From Leptonema illini DSM 21528 (GTDB lineage: Bacteria; Spirochaetota; Leptospiria; Leptospirales; Leptonemataceae): 64,000 bases of DNA. The number at the start of each line of letters is the position of its first letter. The first letter of the stretch is position 1. Where the stretch lies: positions 1,323,989-1,387,988 of the forward strand of contig NZ_JH597773.1 in NCBI RefSeq assembly GCF_000243335.1, read 5' to 3'. The translations under genes were made by a program, and so were the position numbers. The notes below the pieces were generated by a model that made no database searches, had not been told where the DNA came from, and was given only the letters and a program-made list of their open reading frames with translations. Shown piece after piece: positions 49,493 through 60,156 of the stretch.

Positions 49493-49500
49493 ATTGGCAA
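49473..49500 (-). promoter_or_regulatory. Sigma-70-like promoter for the SRPBCC-TetR operon
   Basis: On the minus strand, -35 TTGCCA (49500-49495), 16-base spacer, -10 TATTAT (49478-49473). It lies about 30 bases upstream of the GGAGG/ATG at 49443 and is interleaved with the two operators. Confidence 0.6.
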
Positions 49501-49624
49501 GCACGGAAAATGCCCGGGGCGAGCGGAAACGCTGAATCAGCGCGGCTTTTGAATCCCCGATTCTCAGACCTCGCTTGTGGCAGATCGTTAAGACGGATTG
49601 ACAGCTGATCTGTCAGATCTCTCA

Positions 49625-49683
49625 AGTTCCCCGGCATTCCCTCATTCAGGAAACGGTCGAGCGAATGCCGGGTTCCCGGAACT
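49625..49683. other. Long interrupted inverted repeat downstream of a lipoprotein gene
   Basis: Outer arms AGTTCC/GGAACT and inner arms CCGGCATTC/GAATGCCGG pair around a loop of 23 bases, with a six-base bulge (GTTCCC) on one side. It starts at the stop of the lipoprotein gene, so a rho-independent-like 3' end is possible, though no T-run follows. Confidence 0.55.
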
Positions 49684-50252
49684 CAGGGAGTGGGCATCTG
49701 CGGAAAGGAGGCTTTATACCAATTCAGGATTTCATCATTCCGCTTTCCGGAATGGTCACGGGTGACCGTTAGTTCACCGCGCGCACTGTATTGAACCGAA
49801 ATGACGGGCAGTATCGTTACCTTGCCTGCTTCAATCTTGAGTGCGCTCTTTTCTACAAGAGGGACTGTGTAGCCGTTAGTCATGGAAGCGGATACTCCCG
49901 CCCCCGGGCTGCCCGCTTTGCTGCTTTCTGAATAAAAGAATTTCGCATCTTTTAATTCGCCTGCTTTATAGCGAATGATGAAAAAACCGTCAGAGTTGAT
50001 AGAATACTGGCTTTCTAATCCGTCGATGACAATTCCATACACCATAGGTACGCCCAGAAGAGTTTTCCAGAGAGGTCTCCATGAAGTCGGTGATCCTCCC
50101 GTCAGGCCAAGATTTTCCACCTTGCCGATTAGAATGCCCTCACCCGTTTCAATAGCGGGGGCCTCTCTCGATACGTCGAATTTCTGTGGGGTGGTGCTGC
50201 AGGACATCAGCAGAAACGTCATGCCTGCGAGAACGAGAATAAATTTTTTCAT
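49683..50252 (-). CDS. Hypothetical lipoprotein, 189 aa
   Basis: Signal peptide with lipobox LLMSC (MKKFILVLAGMTFLLMSC), so it is probably lipid-anchored at Cys18. The mature part has GEGILIGKVENLG at the start and a beta-rich body. No family recognised. Monocistronic and followed by a long inverted repeat. Confidence 0.75.
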   Translation of the reverse strand: MKKFILVLAGMTFLLMSCSTTPQKFDVSREAPAIETGEGILIGKVENLGLTGGSPTSWRPLWKTLLGVPMVYGIVIDGLESQYSINSDGFFIIRYKAGELKDAKFFYSESSKAGSPGAGVSASMTNGYTVPLVEKSALKIEAGKVTILPVISVQYSARGELTVTRDHSGKRNDEILNWYKASFPQMPTP

Positions 50253-50546
50253 ACAGATACGATTTCCAGATAAATGCCTTGATCAATCTATTTTCCGAGA
50301 CAGTTGATATTTTATTAGATCGTTTATTACGAGATCTCAAAGTCATATCTGGACTGTGTAGTGATTCGATAAGGTGGGACTCCCAGAATGAAGGCCAGTC
50401 GGGGTCCATTCTGGCAGCTGACGGGAATGGGAAGGAGCGCTTTGCGGGAGGCAGCATCGGCATTGTGCTGGCCATCGCTGTGGCGTCGTTTTATCAGGAT
50501 GTAGTTTTTTTGGGTTTTATTCTCAGTAGAATCACGAGGCAGCACC
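50253..50546. other. Intergenic region with an 8-bp inverted repeat
   Basis: 294 bases between the divergent lipoprotein and glyoxalase-like genes. It contains CCAGAATG (50383-50390) and CATTCTGG (50407-50414), a perfect 8-bp inverted repeat with a 16-base loop. Otherwise no gene or motif is recognised. Confidence 0.5.
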
Positions 50547-50927
50547 ATGAAACGCGTAACAGGCATCGGTGGCATATTTTTCAAAGCGAAAGACCCGGCG
50601 GCCTTACAGGCCTGGTATCGCCGGCATCTGGGCATCGACGTGCAAGACTGGGGTGGCACAGTATTCTTCTGGGCCGATGAGTCCGGCAACGCCATGAAGG
50701 GCAGCACTGTCTGGTCGATCATGAGTGCAGACAGCTCGAGCATCGGTCCGAGCGGATTCACGATTAACTATCGCGTCGCCGATCTTGCCGCACTATTACA
50801 GGCTCTCAAAGAAGAGGGTTGTAACGTACTCGATAAAACAGAAGAGTCAGACTTCGGCAAGTTCGGATGGGTCATCGATCCTGAAGGCAACAGGGTGGAA
50901 CTCTGGGAACCGCCAGAGGGGATGTAA
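50547..50927 (+). CDS. Glyoxalase/VOC-family protein
   Basis: 126 aa. Vicinal-oxygen-chelate fold: GIGGIFFKAKDPAALQAWY at the start and the closing WVIDPEGNRVELWEPPEGM with the metal-binding Glu. A single VOC unit that would dimerise. Members include glyoxalase I and fosfomycin- or bleomycin-resistance proteins; the substrate is undetermined. Confidence 0.87.
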   Translation: MKRVTGIGGIFFKAKDPAALQAWYRRHLGIDVQDWGGTVFFWADESGNAMKGSTVWSIMSADSSSIGPSGFTINYRVADLAALLQALKEEGCNVLDKTEESDFGKFGWVIDPEGNRVELWEPPEGM

Positions 50928-50953
50928 GGGGCAAGCAGGCTCATAAAGCCCGA

Positions 50954-51241
50954 TTAAGGGGAAAAGCCGCCGGAAAGCGGTAGGGTGGATTTTTTGTTGC
51001 AGTTCTCTTTTGATACATATTCCAGAAGGCACATCTGAATACGAAAATTCTCGCATTGTTCGGGCTCAGCATCGTCAGAGCAATCAAATGTAGAGGAAAA
51101 GGCGCAGATGCCGTCGTAGAGGAGGTAGTTCTCATCGTGGTACTGACAGTCTTCCTTAGCGGAAACAGGGACTACAATACAGGATGACAGCGAGAGCAGG
51201 CAAAGGGCTGCGATCTGCAAACGCTTTTTGAGCCTGAGCAT
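50954..51241 (-). CDS. Small Cys-rich lipoprotein, hypothetical
   Basis: About 95 aa from ATG 51241 (MLRLKKRLQIAALCLL), with a lipobox-like LSSC; a longer frame begins at 51295. The mature part has six more Cys (e.g. EDCQYHDENY, CAFSSTFDCSDD, EQCENF, MCLLEYV, NCNKK), suggesting disulfides outside the cell membrane. No family recognised. Weak ribosome site, so existence is likely but not certain. Confidence 0.5.
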   Translation of the reverse strand: MLRLKKRLQIAALCLLSLSSCIVVPVSAKEDCQYHDENYLLYDGICAFSSTFDCSDDAEPEQCENFRIQMCLLEYVSKENCNKKSTLPLSGGFSP

Positions 51242-51414
51242 CAGAAGACCGGAACCAGAACGACCAAACGATCGCTCTATTAATGGACGCAGCATGTAAT
51301 TACTTTGTATGGCGATTATTTTTGCGTCAACATCGTTTTCTCATAGCCCTGGGAGGTCAGGCTCAGCTGTGAGAAGAAAAAAATCTTTTGAAGCGATGAC
51401 ATAACTCCGGCCAA

Positions 51415-51440
51415 CCCCCTCCGTGCCTCCGTGGTTCGCC
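51415..51440. repeat. GC-rich dispersed repeat fragment (CCACGGAGG family)
   Basis: CTCCGTGCCTCCGTGGTTCG, between the small lipoprotein gene and purA. Same sequence family as the array at 55912-56116 and the group II intron target at 7548/9487. Confidence 0.7.
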
Positions 51441-51500
51441 GGCTTTACTCGGCTTTCAACGGCCAGACGCCGGCCCGTTGTCGAGCCGACGCCCATCTGC

Positions 51501-53745
<2,245 letters not shown>

Positions 53746-53829
53746 GAACGGTTCATTGTTTTCCTTCCCCGCCAGGAAGCAATTTCTTTTCCAGATTGGC
53801 CCCCTGGCCGTCGATAATAGGAGAGAATC

Positions 53830-54954
53830 ATGAAAGCGCTTAAAATCCTGTTCGGATCCTTCCTCATCGCCGTTTTACTCGTCACGGCACTTGCCCTGCC
53901 GGTCTGGTATGTCTATTCGCAGGGAAATCGCTTTGTGCGCGAATCCGAGCAGGTGGCCCGTAACAGGGCTCTTGAGATGGGTATTACGCTCAATACGCTG
54001 AGCGGAGAGAGCCTCTATTACGACAATCTCATCGCCCTCAGCCATACGATGCACATGGTCGTGCGACAGAGCGAGACTCGCAAAGACGCCTTTCAGATCC
54101 GTGAGATTTTCTTCGTTGATAAAGATGGAAAGCTCATCGCGCACAGCGACATCGCCAAACTGGCCGCCGATTCGGGCGTCTCTTATGATAAAGATAAGTT
54201 CCAGTTCGGACAGCTTCGCTTTAAAGGAGATCCGCTTTCGCTCGAAGTTACGCAGCGCGTGAAGCCCGATTTCGGCCCGCTTGTTGCGAAGATCGGCGCC
54301 ACCCCGCTTTTCGAGCGTCTTCTCGCCTTCATGCTTCCCGATCTGACTGCGTCGGACTATCATCTTGCCGGATCGGTCTATATGCCCGATGAGGCGCTGC
54401 CGTCGGGCTCGCTTCACATCGTCATTCACAATCAAAACGCCGCCCTTGTTCTCGCACAGTATTCGTCGACGGTGCTTCAGGCGCTTGCCGTATCGGTGCT
54501 TGGCGCCGGCGCTCTGTGGATCATCTTCACCGTCGTGCTGGGCGTGCTTGTCGTGAAGAATTCGTCGATAGCGCCTCCGCCTTTTATGCCGCATCAGAGC
54601 CTGAACAGCGAACACCCCGAGGGGCAGGACTCTGATCTTAATCGCCATGAACTCGATCGACTTGAAGAGATCAGCGTAAACGATTCGGAGTTTGATCCGC
54701 TTCCCGGACCGGGCGTTCGCTCCGTCGCCGGAAAGCCGACCGCGAATCAAGCGGCTTACCAGACGCAGGCAGCCGAGGAGGCCGACGAGATCGGCTATGA
54801 TAACGATCTCGAACCTGCATTCGACGAACTGCCCGGGCCGAACGTCTCGCGTATCGATCAATACCGGGACAGAAAAAAAGCTGTCATCCCTCCCGAGGAA
54901 TCGACCGATGCTCGTAGCAAAATATACGACGCCGTTCCTCTGGACCGAATATGA
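53830..54954 (+). CDS. Two-helix membrane sensor-like protein with a repeated FDxLPGPxV tail motif
   Basis: 374 aa. N-terminal helix (IAVLLVTALALPVWYVYS), an extracytoplasmic domain of about 200 residues (cache-like pattern: REIFFVDKDGKLIAHSDIA), a second helix (ALAVSVLGAGALWIIFTVVL), and an acidic cytoplasmic tail. The tail holds two copies of a short motif, EFDPLPGPGV and AFDELPGPNV. No enzymatic output domain. Overlaps the downstream STAS gene by ATGA, so it probably signals to it. Confidence 0.75.
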   Translation: MKALKILFGSFLIAVLLVTALALPVWYVYSQGNRFVRESEQVARNRALEMGITLNTLSGESLYYDNLIALSHTMHMVVRQSETRKDAFQIREIFFVDKDGKLIAHSDIAKLAADSGVSYDKDKFQFGQLRFKGDPLSLEVTQRVKPDFGPLVAKIGATPLFERLLAFMLPDLTASDYHLAGSVYMPDEALPSGSLHIVIHNQNAALVLAQYSSTVLQALAVSVLGAGALWIIFTVVLGVLVVKNSSIAPPPFMPHQSLNSEHPEGQDSDLNRHELDRLEEISVNDSEFDPLPGPGVRSVAGKPTANQAAYQTQAAEEADEIGYDNDLEPAFDELPGPNVSRIDQYRDRKKAVIPPEESTDARSKIYDAVPLDRI

Positions 54955-55883
54955 ATGCCGCAGCTCAAACAGAAATACGAGATAGCGATCGCATAGCCTT
55001 CCTGCGTCTTCGCGGATCGCTTGACGATAAGACCGTCTTCTCTTTTAAGAAGTCCGTCTTTAATATACCACCGACGAAGAAGGTGCTCGTACTCGATCTG
55101 AGCCGCCTCGATCATGTCTCGAACGTCGGTCTCGGCACGATGATCGACTCGTTTCGATATTTTAGAAAGCGCGGCGGACGGATCTTTCTCGTTCAGGCGG
55201 GAGAAGAGCTACAGCTGCTTCTGCGTCACTTTCGCGCCACCGACCTGTGCACGCTTGTACAGTCCTATGAAGAGGTGCAGGATCATCTGCACATGCAATC
55301 GTCGCTTGAGTTATCCGACACGCCGTTTATCGAATCGGATGGCGTCGCAGGCTCGCCCATCGTTCATCATCATTACTATGGCCGTCGCAGCGAGATCAGC
55401 CGCCGCGAACCTATCGCCAACGACGAGCTTGAAGAATCGGATTCTGGAACGCTGCACGTCCTCAATCAAACGCTGGCACGTCTGCAACAGACGCTCAGCC
55501 AGCAATCCGACGGCGTACCGGGCGCCGCTCTGGAAAAGCTCGATCGTATCGAGAAGGCCGATGAGCGTATCGAAACGAAGCTCGACGAGATCGGCAAGGG
55601 CGAAGGCCGCCTCAGCGAACGTCTTTTTAACCTTGAAAAAAACCTCAGCCGCTCGTTTGAAGAGCGGCTCGAACGCATGGAAGCCCGGCTCATCGATCAT
55701 ATCGAGCATCGTCCGGCTACGTCTCTATCGGCGAAGCCGGCCGCCAGCGCCTTCCTGGGCACACGTATGGTCGAATGCGGTCATTGCGGCTCCGTTCTGC
55801 GTGTGAAGCAGAGCGGCCGCCATCTGTGTCCGTCCTGCCAGGCGGAGTTTGTCGTGGACGAGAAAGGGCACGCTAAGTTCTGA
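54951..55883 (+). CDS. STAS-domain protein with a coiled coil and C-terminal zinc ribbon
   Basis: 310 aa. Residues about 1-115 form an anti-sigma-antagonist-like STAS domain (VLVLDLSRLDHVSNVGLGTM), in which the usual phospho-acceptor Ser before GLG is Val. A charged coiled coil follows (LDRIEKADERIETKLDEIGK), then a CxxC..CxxC zinc ribbon (VECGHCGSVLRV, HLCPSCQAEFV). The combination is uncommon. Co-translated with the membrane protein upstream, so it may carry a signal in the cytoplasm. Confidence 0.82.
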   Translation: MNAAAQTEIRDSDRIAFLRLRGSLDDKTVFSFKKSVFNIPPTKKVLVLDLSRLDHVSNVGLGTMIDSFRYFRKRGGRIFLVQAGEELQLLLRHFRATDLCTLVQSYEEVQDHLHMQSSLELSDTPFIESDGVAGSPIVHHHYYGRRSEISRREPIANDELEESDSGTLHVLNQTLARLQQTLSQQSDGVPGAALEKLDRIEKADERIETKLDEIGKGEGRLSERLFNLEKNLSRSFEERLERMEARLIDHIEHRPATSLSAKPAASAFLGTRMVECGHCGSVLRVKQSGRHLCPSCQAEFVVDEKGHAKF

Positions 55884-55911
55884 AGCGGCCAGCGGAGTCT
55901 TGGGCCGAAGA

Positions 55912-56116
55912 GGGTTAACCGCAGAGGGCGCTGAGGGCGCGGAGAAAGCCCGGGAGAGAGGGTTAACCGCGGAGGGCGCTGAGGACGCGGAGAAAGCCGG
56001 GGAGAGAGCCGAAGAGGGGTGACCACGGAGGCACGGGGAAGGTCGCGGAGAAAGCCCGGGAGAGAGCCGAAGAGGGGTGACCACGGAGGCACGGAGAAGG
56101 TCGCGGAGGAAGCCGG
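55912..56116. repeat. Array of four GC-rich repeat units (CCACGGAGG / CCGCGGAGG)
   Basis: Units start with GGTTAACCGC (55913, 55961) or GGTGACCACGG (56018, 56076) and contain GGCGCTGAGG or GGCACGG plus CGCGGAGAAAGCC. The last two have a 58-base period. Too irregular, and without spacers, to be a CRISPR. It forms the left border of the accessory segment with the broken RES gene. Confidence 0.85.
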
Positions 56117-56122
56117 TCGCGC

Positions 56123-57400
56123 TTAGAAATGGGTATCGTTGGTTCTACGATTTTCAGGACTTTGCTCAAAGAGGGATTGTTCCGGCCTGTAACGTGATAC
56201 TGACCTTTCGCTGGATTTGTATTCGACACCTTTGACTCTTACGACTGTGATATCATCATAAACATTCAATCGTAACGAGTGCTGTAGGGAATCTTGTGTG
56301 GTTTGAATGAGTTGAGGATCTTCTTTAATGCGGTTATCCGTTTTTTTCTCGCAGATGAAAACGCTATCGTCAGCTACACCATCCTCTGTCGGCCACCCAT
56401 AGTGGATATTAATTTCCCAATCTGAAGGCAAACTATAAGGTTCTACTCCGCTGGATTTTTGGAAAAGAACAATATTCTCTCTGCCTCCTGACGACTGCGT
56501 GGAATTGAAAATGATTCCGTCTAATTCTGGATTTGATTTATTGGACAAGTACTCGGCGATTATCTGCGTGGGTAGATAGTCTAACAGTTCTTCTTCGGGC
56601 ATGACTGGCTTTGTTAGTTCAGCGACCAAATGTTTCAAGAAGGCTGCATGTGACTTACGTTTAACGAAATCACGGTCAAAGTAACTTCCTTGAGCGTATA
56701 CTTTTGAAAGCATTCCTAAGTCCAGGAGCTGTAGTCTTCTTAGAAGCTGAAATTTGCCTACGATAACATCACTGCCGACTGGCGGTCTAACTTCTGAGAC
56801 GCAGGTGCCAATATCTGCTGCACCGTAGAAAACGGAAATTCCATATGCATTCATGCGACCGGCTTTGGCTTTTTTTGGGGGCGGGGCGGATAGCTCAATG
56901 ATCGGGTTTTTAAGTATTCCCTCAAATACCTCACGGCTTTGGGAAACTCTTGCTCTAAATATTTGAGCAATCTCTGTTGAAGGACCTGCTTCACGTATTA
57001 CGGATTTATGATCATCCGTTTCAAGAGAGTGGATGCCATTAAAAATACTGTCTAATATTCTTTCAGAATTTTGATTAAAGAAACGAGCTCTCTCACTTAT
57101 CTCCTTACAGAAATAATCCCATGATTCCATGTAATGACTGGCATCAGGATTTTTTTCTGCGTAGCAAACATCACTACCCCAGGGATCTTCTTCAAGGTCC
57201 ATTGGGTTATGCCCGGAGTTATATGAAAGAAAAGTCTGAATATTCTCGGCAATTGTATCATCGATTTCTGCAATTTCTTGAATTAGACATCGAACCTGTT
57301 GGCCTTCCCGTTCCCATTGAAAGCCCAACTCTTCATCGTTCATTAAAATGGAATCTATAGCGTTGGGCACGTCTGAAGTAATATAGAAATGCTCTTCTAT
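56123..57400 (-). pseudogene. RES-domain (HEPN/RES type) gene, 3' part after IS insertion
   Basis: About 422 codons of the interrupted gene, from HFYITSDVPNAID to the stop. A HEPN-like N-terminal stretch is followed by a RES domain (about 170 residues in): QIFRARVSQ, GRMNAYGISVFYGAADIGTC, EVRPPVGSDVIVG and FNSTQSSGGREN. RES proteins degrade NAD+ in toxin-antitoxin systems; this large form has no recognisable antitoxin beside it. Base use is AT-rich relative to the flanks. A frame running into the IS could give an aberrant N-terminus. Confidence 0.85.
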
Positions 57401-58780
57401 GACTATGTCCCAGTGATAGTTAGACTTTGAGGCGGGACCCACTGAATGCATCCTATGCCGAGATCCGCTCGTCAATCTTTTTATCCAGGAAGCTGTTTAA
57501 GAACTCATGGATATGAGTGTATGACCGCACCTTACGGAATTGTTCCTCCTGTGATAGCAGGAGACTGCCGACCCATCGGAGCACCTGGTCTGTCTGAGGC
57601 CTTGACCGTTTAACCCGGTTAAGCTGAGATCTGGGATTCGAGAATGCCGAATCGATCAGATTGGTTGTGTAAAAGGATGTTCTCAATTTCGGCGGCATAT
57701 TGATGCGATGCAGCGTTAACAGTGCCTCTAAACCCTCCTGAAGACTCTGAGAGGCACTGTAGCTGATGGATTCGAGCCATGATAGAACGGACCGCATCTC
57801 GCTTGCGACATCTTCGTAACTGTTAGCGCTGAATGCCTGCTTGTATCTCTTGCAGAATTCTGCATGATACTTCCGTGGGAGCTTGGCAAGAACATTTCTC
57901 TGTTTATGAAGGTAGCAGAGTTGGATCTCTGCCTTCTTTCCGAAGAACTCTCTGGCCGCTTTTTCAAGAGCCTTTGATCCATCCATGACGACAAGCACAC
58001 GATCTGTGAAGCGGATATCACGGCTCTCGATTGATTGAAGGACACTGAGTGCGCTATCAGCATTCTCTGTAGACCCCTCAGAAATGCCCAGAAAATGCTT
58101 GTTTCCGGCCGTATCGACCCCGAGAGCAACGATTACGACAGAGCCGCCGAATACGATGCCATCAAGAACAATACACCAGAATGTCTGATCAGGAAACCTG
58201 CGTGAATTCAAATGATTGAGCGACTCACGGCTGGACTTCACAAACTCCCGCGAAACCGCACTCCGCGAAAGGCCGAGAGAGGCTTCTGTCTTTCTCAGCG
58301 TCTTTTCATAGTTCCGGGTGCTGATGCCCGCCAGCATCAGGCGCTCAACATGCTCGCGAAGATCAGAGCGATCCTGAAGGATCTCATATCGCTCCAGCTT
58401 CACCTCCTTGCCGTTACGTCGAGCTCTGGGCTTCTGGATGGCCACCCTTTCTCCATCGAGCACAATGGAACCTCGCTGGCTGCCGCCTCGATGAGCAAAT
58501 CCACGGCCTCTCTTATGCTCCCCTGTCTTGCCGCATAACGTTTCGATTTCTTCGAGAATCAAAGCTCCTACGTAGCCGAGTGCAAATTCGCGCACACGGG
58601 AATCGAGGCTGGTTCGAATATAATCCCGAAACTCATCGGCCGCCAGGCTTTGTGTTTGACTGTTTTCTGCCCGTTCGTTCTTCTTCACTTGGAACCCTCC
58701 GTAAGGGAATGTGGTTGTTCGGCCCATTTTGGGCCAGGGTTCCGCCTTTTCAAACTCTAACTAAATTCGGGACATAATCT
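57401..58780 (-). mobile_element. IS256-family insertion sequence, 1380 bp, complete
   Basis: Ends begin GACTATGTCCC (left) and, on the opposite strand, GATTATGTCCC (right). The imperfect terminal inverted repeats extend about 40 bp (TAGTTAGA, TTTGA and GGCGG shared). The 8-bp target duplication TCTTCTAT lies at 57393-57400 and 58781-58788. Contains one transposase gene. Structure suggests a recent, intact insertion. Confidence 0.93.
57453..58688 (-). CDS. IS256-family (mutator type) transposase
   Basis: About 411 aa from GTG 58688 (VKKNERAENSQ), preceded by GGAGGG; an ATG at 58727 in the same frame lies nearer the terminus. DDE transposase: Asp in CIVLDGIVFGGS, Asp in VLVVMDGSKALEKAA followed by AEIQLCYLHKQRNVL, and the final Glu is likely in the SYEDVASEM/LSWLES region. 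N-terminal GSIVLDGERVAIQKPRARR is typical of the family. Appears intact. Confidence 0.93.
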   Translation of the reverse strand: MKKNERAENSQTQSLAADEFRDYIRTSLDSRVREFALGYVGALILEEIETLCGKTGEHKRGRGFAHRGGSQRGSIVLDGERVAIQKPRARRNGKEVKLERYEILQDRSDLREHVERLMLAGISTRNYEKTLRKTEASLGLSRSAVSREFVKSSRESLNHLNSRRFPDQTFWCIVLDGIVFGGSVVIVALGVDTAGNKHFLGISEGSTENADSALSVLQSIESRDIRFTDRVLVVMDGSKALEKAAREFFGKKAEIQLCYLHKQRNVLAKLPRKYHAEFCKRYKQAFSANSYEDVASEMRSVLSWLESISYSASQSLQEGLEALLTLHRINMPPKLRTSFYTTNLIDSAFSNPRSQLNRVKRSRPQTDQVLRWVGSLLLSQEEQFRKVRSYTHIHEFLNSFLDKKIDERISA

Positions 58781-58949
58781 CTTCTATAGCCAGACGTGTT
58801 AATTCAGCAATTGCTGAAAGTGGCATTGCGCTCTCAGACTTGTGGCAATAAGTGCATTGATTTGCCTTCCCATTTTTTATGATTTCTGATTTGAGGAAGG
58901 ACTCGCCAACGCAGCTACTGCAAATGAAAACGCTTTCAAAATCATTCAT
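58781..58949 (-). pseudogene. RES-domain gene, 5' part before IS insertion
   Basis: Codons 1-57 of the interrupted gene: MNDFESVFICSSCVGESFLK, a zinc-binding CxxC pair (CSSC and CTYC), and TRLAIEE. Removing the IS and one TCTTCTAT copy joins it in frame to HFYITSD, giving a protein of about 479 aa. The CxxC start is usual for HEPN/RES N-terminal-domain proteins. The intact frame as it stands ends five codons into the IS. Confidence 0.85.
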
Positions 58950-59069
58950 AAACTGATGACGCTACTGCCTTGATACTGTGAAAATTTAATGATAAATTGG
59001 ATTGTCAATTTTTTTTGCTTTTCCGGATGAGTGGGCAGGGCCTTGACTCTCACCCCTCTCCACTTTTTT

Positions 59070-59103
59070 CTCTGTGCCCTCTGAGCCCTCTGCGGTTAAA
59101 TGG
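59070..59103. repeat. GC-rich dispersed repeat fragment
   Basis: CTGTGCCCTCTGAGCCCTC followed by TGCGGTTAAATGG, opposite orientation to the 55912 array. It is the right border of the AT-rich RES/IS segment. Confidence 0.7.
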
Positions 59104-59130
59104 TTCCCAATTGTTGAAATTGGGGGATTT

Positions 59131-60156
59131 ATGCGATCGTTTTCTGCTATTCTATCGAGCCTGATGGCGTCTGATCTGCCATCCGACAGAAGTCCAAAGT
59201 CTAAGTTTCCTGTGGGCCGTGTTATAGCAATTCTGTTCCTCGCCCTGGCGTTGATCGGATTCGTGATTCCGCTGCTTGTGGGGAACAGGGAAGAGCGTCC
59301 TTTAACGTCTGAAGTGCGACAGGAACGCTACGCAGATCGTTCTTTCGTTAAGCTCAGCGATGGCATTGTGCATTATGAGCTGAGCGGACCCGAGAATGGG
59401 CCGCTGGTCGTTCTTGTGCACGGCTTCAGCGCCTGGTCGACGATCTGGAACGGCGTCACGCCGGAATTGAATGCAGCCGGGTATCGAGTGCTGCGCTACG
59501 ACCTTTTCGGACGAGGATTGAGCGATCGTCCGTCGGGCGTTAAGCATAACGCCGATCTTTACGACCGTCAGCTACTTGAATTGCTCGACAAACTGAACAT
59601 CCGCAAGCCCGTGAATCTGGTCGGTCTTTCTATGGGCGGAGCGATCAGCGTCGTTTTCACGGCACGACATCCGGAACGTGTGCAGCGTCTGGCACTGCTT
59701 GCGCCGGCCGGCCATCCGGTGAAACTGCCGTTTACGGCTAAACTTGTTCGTATGCCGCTGATCGGCGAATACATCATGCGCGTGCTCGGCGACCGGACTG
59801 TATTGCAGGGCAGCGAGAAGAGCCTTTACAATGCAGAGAAGAACTGGCCCGGCCTTCGTGAACTGTATCTCGAACAGATGCAGTTCACGGGATACAGACA
59901 GGCACTGCTGCAAACGCTGCGCGACTATCCGCTCAACGATCTGGACGCCGAGTACAGTAAAGTGGGAAGCTACACGATGCCGGTCACCGTGATCTGGGGC
60001 CGCGAAGATTCGATCATTCTCGTTGAGAATACGGAGCGAATCAAGGCAGCCATTCCGCGGGCAAGAATCGAGGTTCTCGAAAAGGCCGGTCACATTGTCG
60101 TTTATGAAGAGCCTGAACGTGTGGTTGGTCCGTTGCTTGGGTTATTACGCGAGTAA
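59131..60156 (+). CDS. Alpha/beta hydrolase, membrane-anchored
   Basis: About 341 aa from ATG 59131 (MRSFSAILSS), preceded by GGGGGA; the open frame further upstream lies in the repeat. One N-terminal helix (VIAILFLALALIGFVIPLLV), then an alpha/beta hydrolase fold: HGFSAWSTIWNGV oxyanion loop, nucleophile Ser in VGLSMGGAIS, Asp in WGREDSI and His in AGHIVVYEEPERV. An esterase or lipase facing the periplasm is likely. The 3' end overlaps the antiparallel GxxExxY gene by 55 bases. Confidence 0.87.
   Translation: MRSFSAILSSLMASDLPSDRSPKSKFPVGRVIAILFLALALIGFVIPLLVGNREERPLTSEVRQERYADRSFVKLSDGIVHYELSGPENGPLVVLVHGFSAWSTIWNGVTPELNAAGYRVLRYDLFGRGLSDRPSGVKHNADLYDRQLLELLDKLNIRKPVNLVGLSMGGAISVVFTARHPERVQRLALLAPAGHPVKLPFTAKLVRMPLIGEYIMRVLGDRTVLQGSEKSLYNAEKNWPGLRELYLEQMQFTGYRQALLQTLRDYPLNDLDAEYSKVGSYTMPVTVIWGREDSIILVENTERIKAAIPRARIEVLEKAGHIVVYEEPERVVGPLLGLLRE

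Noticed and set aside
53875-54861. Minus-strand frame of 328 aa
   Set aside because: Antisense to the membrane sensor gene, which has clear membrane helices and an operon link; the antisense product is charge-rich and featureless.
55912-56116. Possible CRISPR array
   Set aside because: Units are directly abutting, imperfect and without unique spacers; no cas genes nearby.
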